A DNA stretch of 62,039 nucleotides from an uncultured bacterium (GCA_903828245.1 CAIKLP010000021.1:1-62039), one strand, 5' to 3'. Shown: positions 1 through 9,160, counted from the stretch's first letter. Program-made: numbers and translations. Notes: generated by a model from the letters alone, not told the origin.

Positions 1-314
1 CAAGTGCGCATATTTTGCCAGAATATGTAGACGAAACTGCCGAAGGAAGTTCCAAAGATTTTAATCCAGACGAAAGAGATAGTTTATTTGAAGATGCTGC
101 AAGATTAATTGTGATGCACCAACAAGGATCCACTTCACTCATTCAAAGAAAATTAAAATTAGGCTATAACCGTGCCGGTCGAATTATCGATCAGCTAGAA
201 GCCTTTGGCATTGTGGGCCCTTTCGAAGGCTCTAAGGCTAGAGAGGTGCTCATTAAAGACGAATATTCTTTGGAGCAACATATCAATACAATAATTAATA
301 AAAATAAGTCATAA
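1..314 (+). CDS. ftsK: DNA translocase FtsK, C-terminal gamma domain (5' end outside window)
   Basis: This is the last ~100 residues of FtsK, the septal DNA pump that segregates chromosome termini. The visible part is the winged-helix gamma domain, recognised by STSLIQRKLKLGYNRAGRI and QLEAFGIVGPFEG, the segment that in characterised FtsK proteins reads polar KOPS sequences and contacts XerD. The frame is open to the first base of the window, so an in-frame TTG near position 15 is not the true start. Stop at 312-314. The LolA-like gene follows after 23 bp on the same strand, a common neighbour in Bacteroidota. Family call is firm; the motor domain cannot be seen. Confidence 0.93.
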   Translation, partial: SAHILPEYVDETAEGSSKDFNPDERDSLFEDAARLIVMHQQGSTSLIQRKLKLGYNRAGRIIDQLEAFGIVGPFEGSKAREVLIKDEYSLEQHINTIINKNKS

Positions 315-337
315 AGCTTAATGCTGTTTAACATATC

Positions 338-985
338 ATGAGAAAGTGTAGTCTTTTAATAATTGCTTTAATTTTTTTACAAATAAATGTTTCCATTGCG
401 CAAGTCGACAAAAAAGCTAACGCAATTTTAGCTGGGGTGAGTGCGAAATACAAAAGTTATAAATCTATTACCGTAGATTTTGCTTATACACTAGAAAATC
501 CTGCTGCAAAAATTAAAGAAACCCAAACCGGAAATTTAATTTTATCGGGAGCAAAATATAGATTAAATATAGCAGGTCAAGAAGTTATTTGTGATGGTAA
601 AACGACTTGGACCTATATGAAAGAAGCTAAAGAAGTACAAGTAAATTCGGTAGATGCGAACGAGGAGGGGATAAAACCAGCCGAAATTTTTACCATGTAC
701 GATAAAGGTTTCTTAATCAAATTTGTAAACGAAAGCAACGCTGGTGCAAAAGTGTTGCAAAATTTAGAACTTACGCCAACCGATAAATCAAAAGCTTTTT
801 TTAAAATAAAATTAAGTGTCGATAAAGCATCAAAGCAATTAGTGAAGAGTATTATTTTTGATAAAAATGGCAACAGGTACACCTATGCTATTAAGAGTTT
901 CAAAGCCAATACTCCAACAACCGCGGGTACTTTTACCTTTGATCCCAAAAAATATCCAGGCATAGAATTAGTAGATTTAAGATAG
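338..985 (+). CDS. LolA-like outer-membrane lipoprotein carrier protein
   Basis: A 215-residue secreted protein of the LolA/LolB-like fold, which shuttles lipoproteins through the periplasm to the outer membrane. Residues 1-21 form a signal peptide (basic start, long hydrophobic core, cleavage near SIA-Q). The mature part shows the family pattern: an early helix (ANAILAGVSAKYKSYKSI), then beta strands with a TGNLILSGAKYRL-type segment and a DGKTTWTYM segment. Length fits LolA. It follows ftsK by 23 bp and precedes a small unknown gene by 20 bp, so co-transcription is likely. Bacteroidota LolA proteins are divergent, so the exact cargo is inferred from the family. Confidence 0.8.
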   Translation: MRKCSLLIIALIFLQINVSIAQVDKKANAILAGVSAKYKSYKSITVDFAYTLENPAAKIKETQTGNLILSGAKYRLNIAGQEVICDGKTTWTYMKEAKEVQVNSVDANEEGIKPAEIFTMYDKGFLIKFVNESNAGAKVLQNLELTPTDKSKAFFKIKLSVDKASKQLVKSIIFDKNGNRYTYAIKSFKANTPTTAGTFTFDPKKYPGIELVDLR

Positions 986-1005
986 TTTAAGCAAGCAGCA
1001 AACAG

Positions 1006-1275
1006 ATGAAAGCAAATCAATCCACACTCGATAAAATAGAAGATTTATTCAAAGCATTAGGTTATAAAGTTCGCTACGAAAGAGGAAATTTTAAACCTGG
1101 CTCTTGTGTGCTTTTAGCATCTAAAGTGGTGGTGGTAAATAAATTTGCAACCACCGATGTGAAAGTGGCTGCCTTAGCAGAAATTATTGCGCAGTTAACT
1201 TTAGACTTGAGTAATCTCGAAGAAGCACAAGTAAAATTTTTAAACGCCATTCAACAAGAAAGCTTCGCATCGTGA
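1006..1275 (+). CDS. conserved small protein, function unknown
   Basis: An 89-residue soluble protein without signal peptide or membrane segment. I do not recognise a named domain. It begins with a charged helix (LDKIEDLFKALGYKVRYERG), has a central beta-rich part with CVLLASKVVVVNK, and ends in a predicted helix. Its stop overlaps the GTG start of the downstream PhnP-like hydrolase by 4 bp (GTGA), which argues for translational coupling and a real gene. Position between the LolA-like gene and the hydrolase suggests an accessory role to the latter, but this is context only. Confidence 0.7.
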   Translation: MKANQSTLDKIEDLFKALGYKVRYERGNFKPGSCVLLASKVVVVNKFATTDVKVAALAEIIAQLTLDLSNLEEAQVKFLNAIQQESFAS

Positions 1276-2042
1276 AAGTAACATTCCTTGGTACGGGTAC
1301 TTCTCAAGGCGTTCCAGTGATCGCTTGTCAATGTGTAGTTTGTACTTCCCAAGATCAACGCGATAGCCGCTTACGCAGTTCGGTGATGTTTGAGTTGCAC
1401 GACAAAGTTATGGTGATTGATGCTGGTCCCGATTTTAGGTATCAAATGTTAAGGGCAAAAGTTACCCAATTAGATGCCATCCTATTTACCCACGAGCACA
1501 AAGACCACGTTGCTGGTTTAGACGACATCAGGGCTTTTAACTTTAAGCACGATAGGGAAATAGACCTTTATGCCGAGCGCAGGGTTCAGCAAGCTTTAAA
1601 AAACGAATTTGCTTATATTTTTTCTGACCTTCAATACCCAGGTTTGCCGCGGGTAATTTTAAATGATATTGATGGAAGTACCTTACATATTCAAGGTATT
1701 GCAGTCACACCCATTCAAACCATGCATTATAAATTGCCGGTCTTTGGTTTTCGCATAAAAGATTTTACTTATATCACCGATGCTAAAACTATTTCTGCCG
1801 AAGAAAAAGAAAAAATAAAAGGATCTAAAGTACTTGTCTTAAATGCCCTTCGAAAAGAAGAGCACCTTTCGCACCTCACCTTTGACGAAGCAATAGCCTT
1901 AGCCTTGGAATTAGATTGCGAACAAACCTATTTTACTCATATTAGCCATCAATTAGGAACACAACAAGCTATTGAAATAGAATTGGCAAAGTATCATGGT
2001 CGCATCGCCTTGGCTTACGATGGTTTGGTTGTGGAATTGTAA
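1272..2042 (+). CDS. PhnP-like MBL-fold metallohydrolase
   Basis: A 256-residue cytoplasmic metallo-beta-lactamase-fold hydrolase. The HxHxDH metal motif is THEHKDH (His74, His76, Asp78, His79). The N-terminus GTGTSQGVP followed by C19-x-C21-x2-C24 matches the structural zinc site of the PhnP subgroup, and a late THISHQLG segment supplies further histidines. PhnP is a cyclic phosphodiesterase, but most homologs outside phn operons have unknown substrates and no phn gene is present here. The GTG start at 1272 overlaps the preceding gene by 4 bp. Fold and metal site are firm; substrate is unknown. Confidence 0.85.
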   Translation: MKVTFLGTGTSQGVPVIACQCVVCTSQDQRDSRLRSSVMFELHDKVMVIDAGPDFRYQMLRAKVTQLDAILFTHEHKDHVAGLDDIRAFNFKHDREIDLYAERRVQQALKNEFAYIFSDLQYPGLPRVILNDIDGSTLHIQGIAVTPIQTMHYKLPVFGFRIKDFTYITDAKTISAEEKEKIKGSKVLVLNALRKEEHLSHLTFDEAIALALELDCEQTYFTHISHQLGTQQAIEIELAKYHGRIALAYDGLVVEL

Positions 2043-2141
2043 AAATACTATCCTAAAACGCTAAAAATATTGCTTTTTTGATTCGAAAAGCGAACTTAAA
2101 ATTCTGTAAATAAGCTGTATCGTACTTTTTTCAAGTTTTTC

Positions 2142-2171
2142 TTGTTATAAAAGTCAAATTCTCTATATTTG
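2142..2171 (+). promoter_or_regulatory. Bacteroidota-type promoter of the tRNA pair
   Basis: TTG at 2142-2144, a 19-nt spacer and TATATTTG (a perfect TAnnTTTG) at 2164-2171. Predicted transcription starts about 13 nt before the tRNA-Gly gene. Element type and spacing match the known housekeeping promoter of this phylum. Confidence 0.75.
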
Positions 2172-2187
2172 CAGTCCACAATCACAA

Positions 2188-2263
<76 letters not shown>

Positions 2264-2271
2264 AATTAAAC

Positions 2272-2295
2272 CCCTCTTCGGAGGGAATTTTTTTT
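2272..2295 (+). terminator. intrinsic terminator after tRNA-Gly
   Basis: Five-base-pair stem CCCTC/GAGGG closed by a stable C(TTCG)G tetraloop, then AA and eight T. It lies between the two tRNA genes, so tRNA-Leu may depend on readthrough or on its own promoter. Confidence 0.75.
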
Positions 2296-2327
2296 GAATA
2301 CGTTTACCAATTTTGATTCGTCAAAAT

Positions 2328-2416
2328 GCCTGGGTGGTGGAACTGGTAGACACGCAGGACTTAAAATCCTGTGACCCTTATCGGTCGTGCGGGTTCGATT
2401 CCCGCCCCAGGTACCA
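2328..2416 (+). tRNA. tRNA-Leu, anticodon UAA
   Basis: A class II tRNA with a long variable arm. Acceptor stem GCCTGGG/CCCAGGT (first pair G-U), anticodon stem CAGGA/TCCTG with loop CTTAAAA (anticodon TAA at 2362-2364), variable arm around TGACCCTTATCGGTCG, T loop TTCGATT, discriminator A at 2413 and encoded CCA at 2414-2416. Confidence 0.96.
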
Positions 2417-2451
2417 AAAGCCAATTAGCAAGCCCGCTAATTGGCTTTTTT
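2417..2451 (+). terminator. intrinsic terminator after tRNA-Leu
   Basis: A perfect 13-bp stem AAAGCCAATTAGC / GCTAATTGGCTTT with a 6-nt loop (AAGCCC), running into T residues, immediately after the encoded CCA. Confidence 0.85.
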
Positions 2452-2507
2452 GCTTTCTGCGCAAACCTTTGGGTTAAATCCATGTTAAGTTAATATGAAA
2501 ACTAAAA

Positions 2508-2542
2508 AAACTTTTATTATTTAAAAAGTTTCCATAGTTTTA
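2508..2542 (+). promoter_or_regulatory. candidate promoter and operator of the TetR efflux operon
   Basis: Dyad AAACTTTT-N8-AAAAGTTT at 2508-2531, with perfect 8-bp arms, followed by a -7-like TAGTTTTA at 2535-2542, nine bases before the regulator's ATG. The dyad would cover the -33 region, the usual place for a TetR-family operator. The -7 box lacks the final G of the consensus. Autorepression is inferred from position. Confidence 0.5.
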
Positions 2543-2550
2543 CAGCCGAT

Positions 2551-3162
2551 ATGGAATTACAACATAGAATTTTACATAAAGCAGACGAGCTTTTTCGCAC
2601 TTATGGCATCAGGAGTGTCACCATGGACGATATTGCCAAAGCATTGGGTATTTCTAAAAAAACACTCTATCAATCCTATTCAGACAAAGATTTATTAATC
2701 CAAGAAACAGTCGAGATGACCATTTCAAATCATTATTCAGGCATTCAATGTTGTAAAGGTGTTGCTGCAGAAAATGCCATTCATGAGCAATTTGCCATCA
2801 ACGAATTACTGGGTAAAATGATGCATGGAATTAATCCAATCATGTTTTATGATTTACAAAAATATTACCCTAGTATCTGGAATAAATTTTCGGAGTTCAG
2901 GAATACAAAAATACTAGCCTCTATTCAAGATAATATTTCGAGGGGCATAGAAGAAGGCTTGTACAGAAATGATTTTGATGTTGTGGTGCATTCTAAAATG
3001 CGATTAGCTGAAATTGATAATTGTTTTAAATACGACATTTTTCCACCTGCCAACTTTTCCATTGTGCAAGTAATGAAGCAATCGACCGAAATGTTTATGT
3101 ATGGCATGGTTACCCTAAAAGGATTTAAACTCATCAATCAATATAAAAATATAACAGAATAA
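2551..3162 (+). CDS. TetR/AcrR-family transcriptional regulator
   Basis: A 203-residue regulator. Residues 5-55 form the TetR helix-turn-helix: RILHKADELFRTYGIRSVT, then MDDIAKALGISKKTLYQSY with the recognition helix at KKTLYQSYSDKDLL. The rest is an all-helical ligand-binding domain with no recognised ligand type. It is the first gene of a four-gene efflux operon, 10 bp upstream of the TolC-like gene, so it most likely represses the operon and itself. A 24-bp dyad lies just upstream. Regulation by an exported toxic compound is inferred. Confidence 0.9.
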   Translation: MELQHRILHKADELFRTYGIRSVTMDDIAKALGISKKTLYQSYSDKDLLIQETVEMTISNHYSGIQCCKGVAAENAIHEQFAINELLGKMMHGINPIMFYDLQKYYPSIWNKFSEFRNTKILASIQDNISRGIEEGLYRNDFDVVVHSKMRLAEIDNCFKYDIFPPANFSIVQVMKQSTEMFMYGMVTLKGFKLINQYKNITE

Positions 3163-3172
3163 TAAATATAAA

Positions 3173-4564
3173 ATGAATCATAAAATTAAATTAGTTGGAT
3201 TATTGCTGTTGTTGAGTAATACAATGTATGCGCAAACAAACACTTCATTCGAATTCAGTTTGCAACAAGCCATTGATTATGCAATGCAAAATCAAAATGC
3301 GGTAAAAAACGCAAAATTAGACAAGCAAATTTCTGAACAAAAAATCAAAGAGACCATTGCGATAGGTTTGCCACAAGTGAACGGAAAGGCTACTGCACAA
3401 AAGTTCTTAGACATTCCTACTCAAGTTATCCCGAATTTTATTTCACCTTCTGTTTATGGTGTTTTAATCGATAACAATGTAAAAGATGGGAATGGGAATC
3501 CTATAAAAATGCCTGCAGGTGGTTATAATAATATTGAAGCAAAATTCGGAACTACTTTTAACATGAGTTATGGTGTGGATGTGTCTCAATTAATTTTTGA
3601 TGGAAGTTATTTAGTGGGTTTACAGGCTACAAATGTATATAAAGATTTAACCGTAAAAGCATTAGAAAGAACCCAAAACGAAGCAAGGGTTGCGGTAACA
3701 AAAGCTTATTATGCTGTTTTAGTCGTGCAAAAATCAAGAGAATTATTAGATGCAAATGTAACGCGTTTAAAAAAGACTTTAGACGATACCAAAGCCTATT
3801 ACGAAAATGGTTTTGCAGAAAAAATTGATGTTGATCGTTTAACAGTAATCTATAATAATATTGTCACAGAGCGCGAAAATTTAGAAAGAGTTTATATTAT
3901 CACTGCTAATGTATTGAAGTTTCAAATGGGAATGCCCATTGAGTCGGGGCTTATTTTAACAGATAAATTAGAAGAGGTGTTAGCCTTAGAAACAATGCCT
4001 TTAGAGGCAGCCAATGTGCAAGCCCGTGTAGAATATCAATTGGTAAAAACGCAAATGCGTTTAATGGAATTAGATTATAAGCGTAATATTTTTTCTAGGA
4101 TGCCTACTGTTGCTGCTTTTGGAACATTTTCTAAAAATGCACAAAACAACGATTATGCTAAATTAACCGATAAATTATTTCCTACTTCTATCGTAGGCTT
4201 AAGTATAACGATTCCATTGGTTGGATCTGGTAAAAAGTTTTATCAAACCAATCAGGCAAAATTGGTGTACGAGAAATCTAAAAATGATTTAAAAAACTTA
4301 GAGAACGCACTCTCTTTAGAATCTAAATCGGCACAAACCAATTTTAAAAATAGTAGTGGTCAATTAAAAAACCAATCTAAAAATATGGAATTGGCTACCG
4401 AAGTATTACGTGTAGCTAAAATCAAATACAACCAAGGTGTTGGTTCTAGCTTAGAAGTGGTATCGGCCGAAACTGCACTAAAAGAAGCAGAAAACAATTA
4501 CATCGCTGCATTATATAATGCACTGATTGCAAAAGTAGAATTAGATAAAACATACGGAAAATAA
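3173..4564 (+). CDS. TolC-family outer-membrane efflux protein
   Basis: A 463-residue outer-membrane channel component. A signal peptide (cleavage near MYA-Q) is followed by the two OEP repeats: long heptad-rich helices such as QAIDYAMQNQNAVKNAKLDK and, in the second half, KSKNDLKNLENALSLESKS and AKIKYNQGVGSSLEVVSAET. The last motif is typical of this family near the C-terminus. It sits between the TetR gene and the adaptor gene, completing a tripartite exporter. A glycine-rich, PxGGYNN-containing stretch around residues 105-125 is an exposed loop candidate. Confidence 0.92.
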   Translation: MNHKIKLVGLLLLLSNTMYAQTNTSFEFSLQQAIDYAMQNQNAVKNAKLDKQISEQKIKETIAIGLPQVNGKATAQKFLDIPTQVIPNFISPSVYGVLIDNNVKDGNGNPIKMPAGGYNNIEAKFGTTFNMSYGVDVSQLIFDGSYLVGLQATNVYKDLTVKALERTQNEARVAVTKAYYAVLVVQKSRELLDANVTRLKKTLDDTKAYYENGFAEKIDVDRLTVIYNNIVTERENLERVYIITANVLKFQMGMPIESGLILTDKLEEVLALETMPLEAANVQARVEYQLVKTQMRLMELDYKRNIFSRMPTVAAFGTFSKNAQNNDYAKLTDKLFPTSIVGLSITIPLVGSGKKFYQTNQAKLVYEKSKNDLKNLENALSLESKSAQTNFKNSSGQLKNQSKNMELATEVLRVAKIKYNQGVGSSLEVVSAETALKEAENNYIAALYNALIAKVELDKTYGK

Positions 4565-4594
4565 TCTCAAGATAAAAAATACGCAAATAATCAT

Positions 4595-5713
4595 ATGAAA
4601 AAAATAATCATCATCCTCTTCGTTTTAGCTGTAGCAGTAGTTTCATGTAATAAATCTGGAACTGATTCGAAGAAAACGGAATTGGCCTCTTTGAAAAAAC
4701 AACAAGCCGAATTAGCATCTAAAATTCTTAAGATAGAAGAAGCATTGGCCAAAGAGAATCCAGAAGAAAATAAAAAAATGCATTTTGTAGAATTACAAAA
4801 AGCAAGCAAAGGAACTTTTACACATTATGTAGAAGTTCAGGGTAAAGTTGAATCGGAGCAGAATGTAAATATTTTACCACGTGCTATGGGCCCTATCACG
4901 AATGTATATGTAGAGCCAGGAACAATTGTACGTAAAGGACAATTATTAGCTACCATAGACGATGCCATTATTCGTAAATCTATTGATGAATTGCAAAATC
5001 GCTTAGACTTGGCAACGGTTGTTTATAACAAACAAAAGAATTTATGGGATCAAAAGATTGGTACCGAAATTCAATTTTTACAAGCTAAAAATAATAAAGA
5101 TGCTTTAGAGCGTGCTATGTCGACAGCAAATGAACAGTTGAGTTTGACTAAAATAAAATCACCTATTAATGGCACCGTAGATCAAGTAGATATTAAAGTA
5201 GGAGAGATGGCCAATGCAATGAAACCTGCCATGAGGGTTGTGAATTTGCAACAATTAAAAGTAACTGCCGAATTAGCGGAAAGTTATTTAAAAGCCATTA
5301 AAATTGGTGATAAAGCACGCGTGAGTTTACCCGATTTAAATAAAATGATTGATGCCAAAGTAACTTTTGTGGGTAGAGTAATTAACCCTTCAAGTAGAAC
5401 ATTTAGTATTGATGTTAAAATTGGTAATAGCAACGATTTAAGACCAAACATGATTGCAATGTTGAATATTATCGACTATAAAGCAAAAAATGTTTTCACT
5501 ATTCCAATGAATATTGTTCAAAATGACCAAGCGGGTCAATATATAATGGTTGCTGTAAAAAATGGTGATAAAATTGTTGCTTCTAAAAGAGTCATTAAAA
5601 CTGGTTTAATTTACAAAGGAACAGTAGAAGTTAAAACTGGCTTAACAGAAGGCGAAGAGCTAATTGTAACAGGTTACCAAAATTTAAATGAGGGTGATTT
5701 AATTAAATTATAA
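4595..5713 (+). CDS. RND efflux adaptor (membrane fusion lipoprotein)
   Basis: A 372-residue periplasmic adaptor linking the RND pump to TolC. Lipobox VVSC places the acylated cysteine at residue 18. Residues ~25-60 are a lysine/glutamate-rich coiled coil, an extra N-terminal feature. The lipoyl halves VEPGTIVRKGQLLATID and KIKSPINGTVDQVDIKVGE flank a helical hairpin (~125-175), followed by a beta-barrel domain and a membrane-proximal domain (EVKTGLTEGEELIVTGYQNL). Its stop overlaps the pump's start by one base (TAATG). Family assignment is secure. Confidence 0.93.
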   Translation: MKKIIIILFVLAVAVVSCNKSGTDSKKTELASLKKQQAELASKILKIEEALAKENPEENKKMHFVELQKASKGTFTHYVEVQGKVESEQNVNILPRAMGPITNVYVEPGTIVRKGQLLATIDDAIIRKSIDELQNRLDLATVVYNKQKNLWDQKIGTEIQFLQAKNNKDALERAMSTANEQLSLTKIKSPINGTVDQVDIKVGEMANAMKPAMRVVNLQQLKVTAELAESYLKAIKIGDKARVSLPDLNKMIDAKVTFVGRVINPSSRTFSIDVKIGNSNDLRPNMIAMLNIIDYKAKNVFTIPMNIVQNDQAGQYIMVAVKNGDKIVASKRVIKTGLIYKGTVEVKTGLTEGEELIVTGYQNLNEGDLIKL

Positions 5714-8700
5714 TGAAAGATAAAATAAAAGAATTTGGCCCTTCGAATTGGGCCATCAATAATAAAACAGCTATTTATGTGATCACGGTATTGCTCTCGA
5801 TCATTGGCTATGCTGCTTATCAAAATTTACCAAAAGAGAATTTTCCGGAAATTACCATTCCCAAAATATTTGTGCGTACCATTTATCCAGGTACTTCGCC
5901 ACAAAACATGGAAAATTTGGTAACCAAACAAATTGAAAAGCAATTAAAATCTACGCCAGGTTTGAAAAGAATTACTTCTAATTCTTACCAAGATTTCTCT
6001 TTCATTACCGCCGAATTTAATACCAATATTGATATCAAAGATGCCAAGCAAAGGGTGAAAGATGCAGTAGATAAAGCTAAATCTGATTTACCAAATAATT
6101 TACCCGAAGCTCCAAGCGTAATTGATATTAACTTATCGGAAATGCCAATTTTATATGTGAATATATCTGGTGATTTTGATTTGAAAAAATTAAAAGATTT
6201 TGCCGATATCATGAAAGATAAAATCGAATCCATTAAGCAAATTTCTGGAGTTGATATAGTGGGCGCATTAGAACAAGAGGTTCAAATCAATGTAGATTTG
6301 AATAAGATGAATGCGGCGCAAATTTCATTCAACGATATTGAGCGTGCAATTGGATACGAAAATATTTCGGCATCGGGCGGAACCATCAATATTGATGGTG
6401 TTCGTAGAACCTTAAATATTAAAAAAGAATTTCCAAATGCCTTGGAAATGTCTAATACCATTGTAAAAACACCAACCGGTGGTTCTGTTTATTTAAAAGA
6501 TATTGCCGAAGTAGTGAGTGGTTTTAAAGAGCAAGAAAGTTATGCTAGGTTATATGGTAAAAATGTAATTACCTTAAATGTAAAGAAAAGAAGTGGGGAG
6601 AATTTAATCGAAGCATCCGATAAAATCCGAAGCATCATTGCGGAATTACAAGAGAAAGACTTTCCTAAAGGTTTAGATATTAAAATTACAGGAGATCAAT
6701 CGGCTAAAACCAGAGAAACTTTACACGATTTAATTAATACCATTGTTATTGGATTCGTATTAGTGACCATTATTTTAATGTTCTTTATGGGATTAACCAA
6801 TGCCATATTTGTGGCATTATCGGTTCCATTATCAATGGCTATTGCATTCATTATTATGCCAAGTATTGGTTTTACCATGAACATGATTGTATTGTTCTCT
6901 TTCTTACTGGCATTAGGTATTGTAGTAGACGATGCGATTGTGGTCATAGAGAACACCCATCGAATTTTTGGTAATGGAAAAATGCCAATTAAACAAGCCG
7001 CAAAGCAAGCAACTGGAGAAGTATTCCTACCTGTTTTTTCGGGTACCATGACCACACTTGCGCCCTTTGTACCTTTGGCATTTTGGCCAGGTGTAATTGG
7101 TAAGTTCATGTTTTATTTACCCATTACTTTAATTATAACTTTATTAGCTTCTTTATTGGTTGCTTATATTATCAATCCGGTTTTTGCTGTTGATTTTATG
7201 AAACCGCATAACGAAGATGAAACCCACAAACCGGAGTTTGATAATAAAGTTAAAAAGAATTTAAAATATGTAGGCGGAGCAGCTATTTTAGGCTATCTAA
7301 TCAATTTTGGTTTTGGTAATTTAATTGTGGTGTTAGGCTTGTTTTATTTGCTTCACCATTTTTATTTAGAAAAGAAAATTCGTGATTTTCAAAATAATTC
7401 ATGGCCTAAATTTCAGGAATGGTATACACAAAAATTAATTTGGTGTTTAGCTAGACCCGGAAAAATATTGTTAGGTACCTTAGGCTTATTTGTATTCACC
7501 TTTATATTGATGGCTGTTAGGACACCTAAGTTTGTGTTTTTCCCAACCTCACAACCAAACTTTGTGTATGTATATGTGAGCTTACCAGTTGGTACCGATC
7601 AATCTGCTACCAACGAAGTAATTAAAAAAGTGGAGCAAAAAGTAATCAAAGCCTTAGATGGAAAAGATAATCCAATTGTTGCTTCTGTTATTTCGAATGT
7701 AACCGTTGGGGTAACCGATCCTAGAGACGAAGACCAAGGTAATTATCCAAATAAAGGAAAAGTATCTGTTGCCTTTGTGCCATATGGCGAAAGAAATGGG
7801 GTAAGTACCCAAGATTATTTAGATAAAATTAGGGAAGAAGTAAAAGGTATACCTGGAACAGAAATAGCCGTATCGCAAGAACAAGCTGGTCCGCCAACGG
7901 CAAAACCAATATCAATAGAAATTACCGGTGACGACTTAGATTCTTTAATGGCAACTGCAACTCATTTGAAATCTTATTTAGATAATAAAAATGTACCAGG
8001 TGTAGAAGAGTTGAAATCTGATTTTCAAAATAATAAACCAGAAATTATTTTTGATATTGATAGAGAGCGTGCAAATCGCGAAGGTATTGCAACAGGTCAA
8101 GTGGCTATGGAATTGCGAACCGCTTTGTTTGGTAAAGAAATTTCTAAATTCCGTGATTTAAATGAAGATTACGAAATTAATTTACGCGCTGCAAAAGAGC
8201 AAAGAAATAATTTAGATGTGTTGAGAAACATGCGCGTAACCTACAGAGATATGGCTATGGGTGGCATGATTCGTCAAGTACCGATGTCAGCTTTTGCAGA
8301 TGTTAAATATGTAAATACCTATGGCGGTATTAAACGTAAACAACAAAAAAGAATTATTATTCTTTCTTCAAATGTATTAGGCAACTATACACCAAACGAA
8401 GTGGTTGCCTCGCTTCAAAACGAGATCAATCAATTTAATGCACCAGATGGAGTGAATATTAAAATGGCAGGTGAACAAGAAGAGCAATTAGAAACAGTCA
8501 AGTTTTTAGGTACTGCTTTGATGGTTTCTTTCGGTTTGATTTTATTGATATTAGTAATTCAATTTAATTCCATTAGTAAACCAGCCATTATTCTTACAGA
8601 AATTTTCTTCAGTATTATTGGTGTATTTTTAGGAATCAGTATTTTTAAAATGACCATGTCGGTAGTTATGATGGGTATTGGTATTGTGGCCCTAGCCGGC

Positions 8701-9072
8701 ATTGTGGTAAGGAATGGCATCTTGCTGGTCGAGTTTGCCGATCTCAAAATGGAAGAGGGCATGTCTACCTACGATGCGATTTTAACAGCCGGTAGAACGC
8801 GTATGACACCCGTTTTATTAACGGCAGCCGCTACTACTTTAGGTTTAATACCATTAGCAGTTGGTTTGAATATCGACTTTGCTACTTTATTTACCACTTT
8901 CAATCCTCATATATTTTTCGGTGGAGACAGTGTTGCATTCTGGGGACCATTATCATGGACCATGATCTTCGGATTAATTTTTGCAACCTTTCTGACATTA
9001 ATATTAGTTCCAGTAATGTATATTTTAGTTGATAAATTAAAAGTGAGATTAAAAACTGCTCGTTCAAATTAA
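5713..9072 (+). CDS. RND-family efflux permease with extra membrane hairpin
   Basis: A 1,119-residue inner-membrane proton antiporter of the AcrB/HAE type. It opens with the family pattern (NKTAIYVITVLLSIIGYAAY, then PGTSPQNMENLVTKQIE) and carries the TM4 acidic pair in ALGIVVDDAIVVIENTHR. The second half has GIVVRNGILLVEFAD and TAGRTRMTPVLLTA. It is longer than typical AcrB (~1,050). Residues ~517-555 between the two halves add a hydrophobic hairpin (YVGGAAILGYLINFGF, then LIVVLGLFYLLHHFYL), suggesting 14 rather than 12 membrane helices. Substrate unknown; operon and TetR control suggest drug or metabolite export. Confidence 0.93.
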   Translation: MKDKIKEFGPSNWAINNKTAIYVITVLLSIIGYAAYQNLPKENFPEITIPKIFVRTIYPGTSPQNMENLVTKQIEKQLKSTPGLKRITSNSYQDFSFITAEFNTNIDIKDAKQRVKDAVDKAKSDLPNNLPEAPSVIDINLSEMPILYVNISGDFDLKKLKDFADIMKDKIESIKQISGVDIVGALEQEVQINVDLNKMNAAQISFNDIERAIGYENISASGGTINIDGVRRTLNIKKEFPNALEMSNTIVKTPTGGSVYLKDIAEVVSGFKEQESYARLYGKNVITLNVKKRSGENLIEASDKIRSIIAELQEKDFPKGLDIKITGDQSAKTRETLHDLINTIVIGFVLVTIILMFFMGLTNAIFVALSVPLSMAIAFIIMPSIGFTMNMIVLFSFLLALGIVVDDAIVVIENTHRIFGNGKMPIKQAAKQATGEVFLPVFSGTMTTLAPFVPLAFWPGVIGKFMFYLPITLIITLLASLLVAYIINPVFAVDFMKPHNEDETHKPEFDNKVKKNLKYVGGAAILGYLINFGFGNLIVVLGLFYLLHHFYLEKKIRDFQNNSWPKFQEWYTQKLIWCLARPGKILLGTLGLFVFTFILMAVRTPKFVFFPTSQPNFVYVYVSLPVGTDQSATNEVIKKVEQKVIKALDGKDNPIVASVISNVTVGVTDPRDEDQGNYPNKGKVSVAFVPYGERNGVSTQDYLDKIREEVKGIPGTEIAVSQEQAGPPTAKPISIEITGDDLDSLMATATHLKSYLDNKNVPGVEELKSDFQNNKPEIIFDIDRERANREGIATGQVAMELRTALFGKEISKFRDLNEDYEINLRAAKEQRNNLDVLRNMRVTYRDMAMGGMIRQVPMSAFADVKYVNTYGGIKRKQQKRIIILSSNVLGNYTPNEVVASLQNEINQFNAPDGVNIKMAGEQEEQLETVKFLGTALMVSFGLILLILVIQFNSISKPAIILTEIFFSIIGVFLGISIFKMTMSVVMMGIGIVALAGIVVRNGILLVEFADLKMEEGMSTYDAILTAGRTRMTPVLLTAAATTLGLIPLAVGLNIDFATLFTTFNPHIFFGGDSVAFWGPLSWTMIFGLIFATFLTLILVPVMYILVDKLKVRLKTARSN

Positions 9073-9127
9073 GCAGTAAAAAGAAATTGGATGGTTTCCA
9101 ATAATTGTTTTTTTTAGGTTAACAATT

Positions 9128-9160
9128 GCGCTAGGTGAAAACCTGGCGCTTTGTTTTTTT
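9128..9160 (+). terminator. intrinsic terminator of the efflux operon
   Basis: Nine-base-pair stem GCGCTAGGT/ACCTGGCGC (one T-G pair) closed by a GAAA tetraloop, followed by TTTGTTTTTTT. It ends the plus-strand efflux operon just before the convergent GNAT gene. Confidence 0.85.

Noticed and set aside
2072-2091. GCTTTT/AAAAGC hairpin after the PhnP-like gene
   Set aside because: The six-base-pair stem is not followed by a T tract, so it is not supported as a terminator.
6696-7109. A 137-codon open frame on the minus strand
   Set aside because: It lies wholly inside the RND permease, on the opposite strand, and its product is low-complexity Asn/Ile/Met-rich, as expected for antisense of membrane-helix codons.
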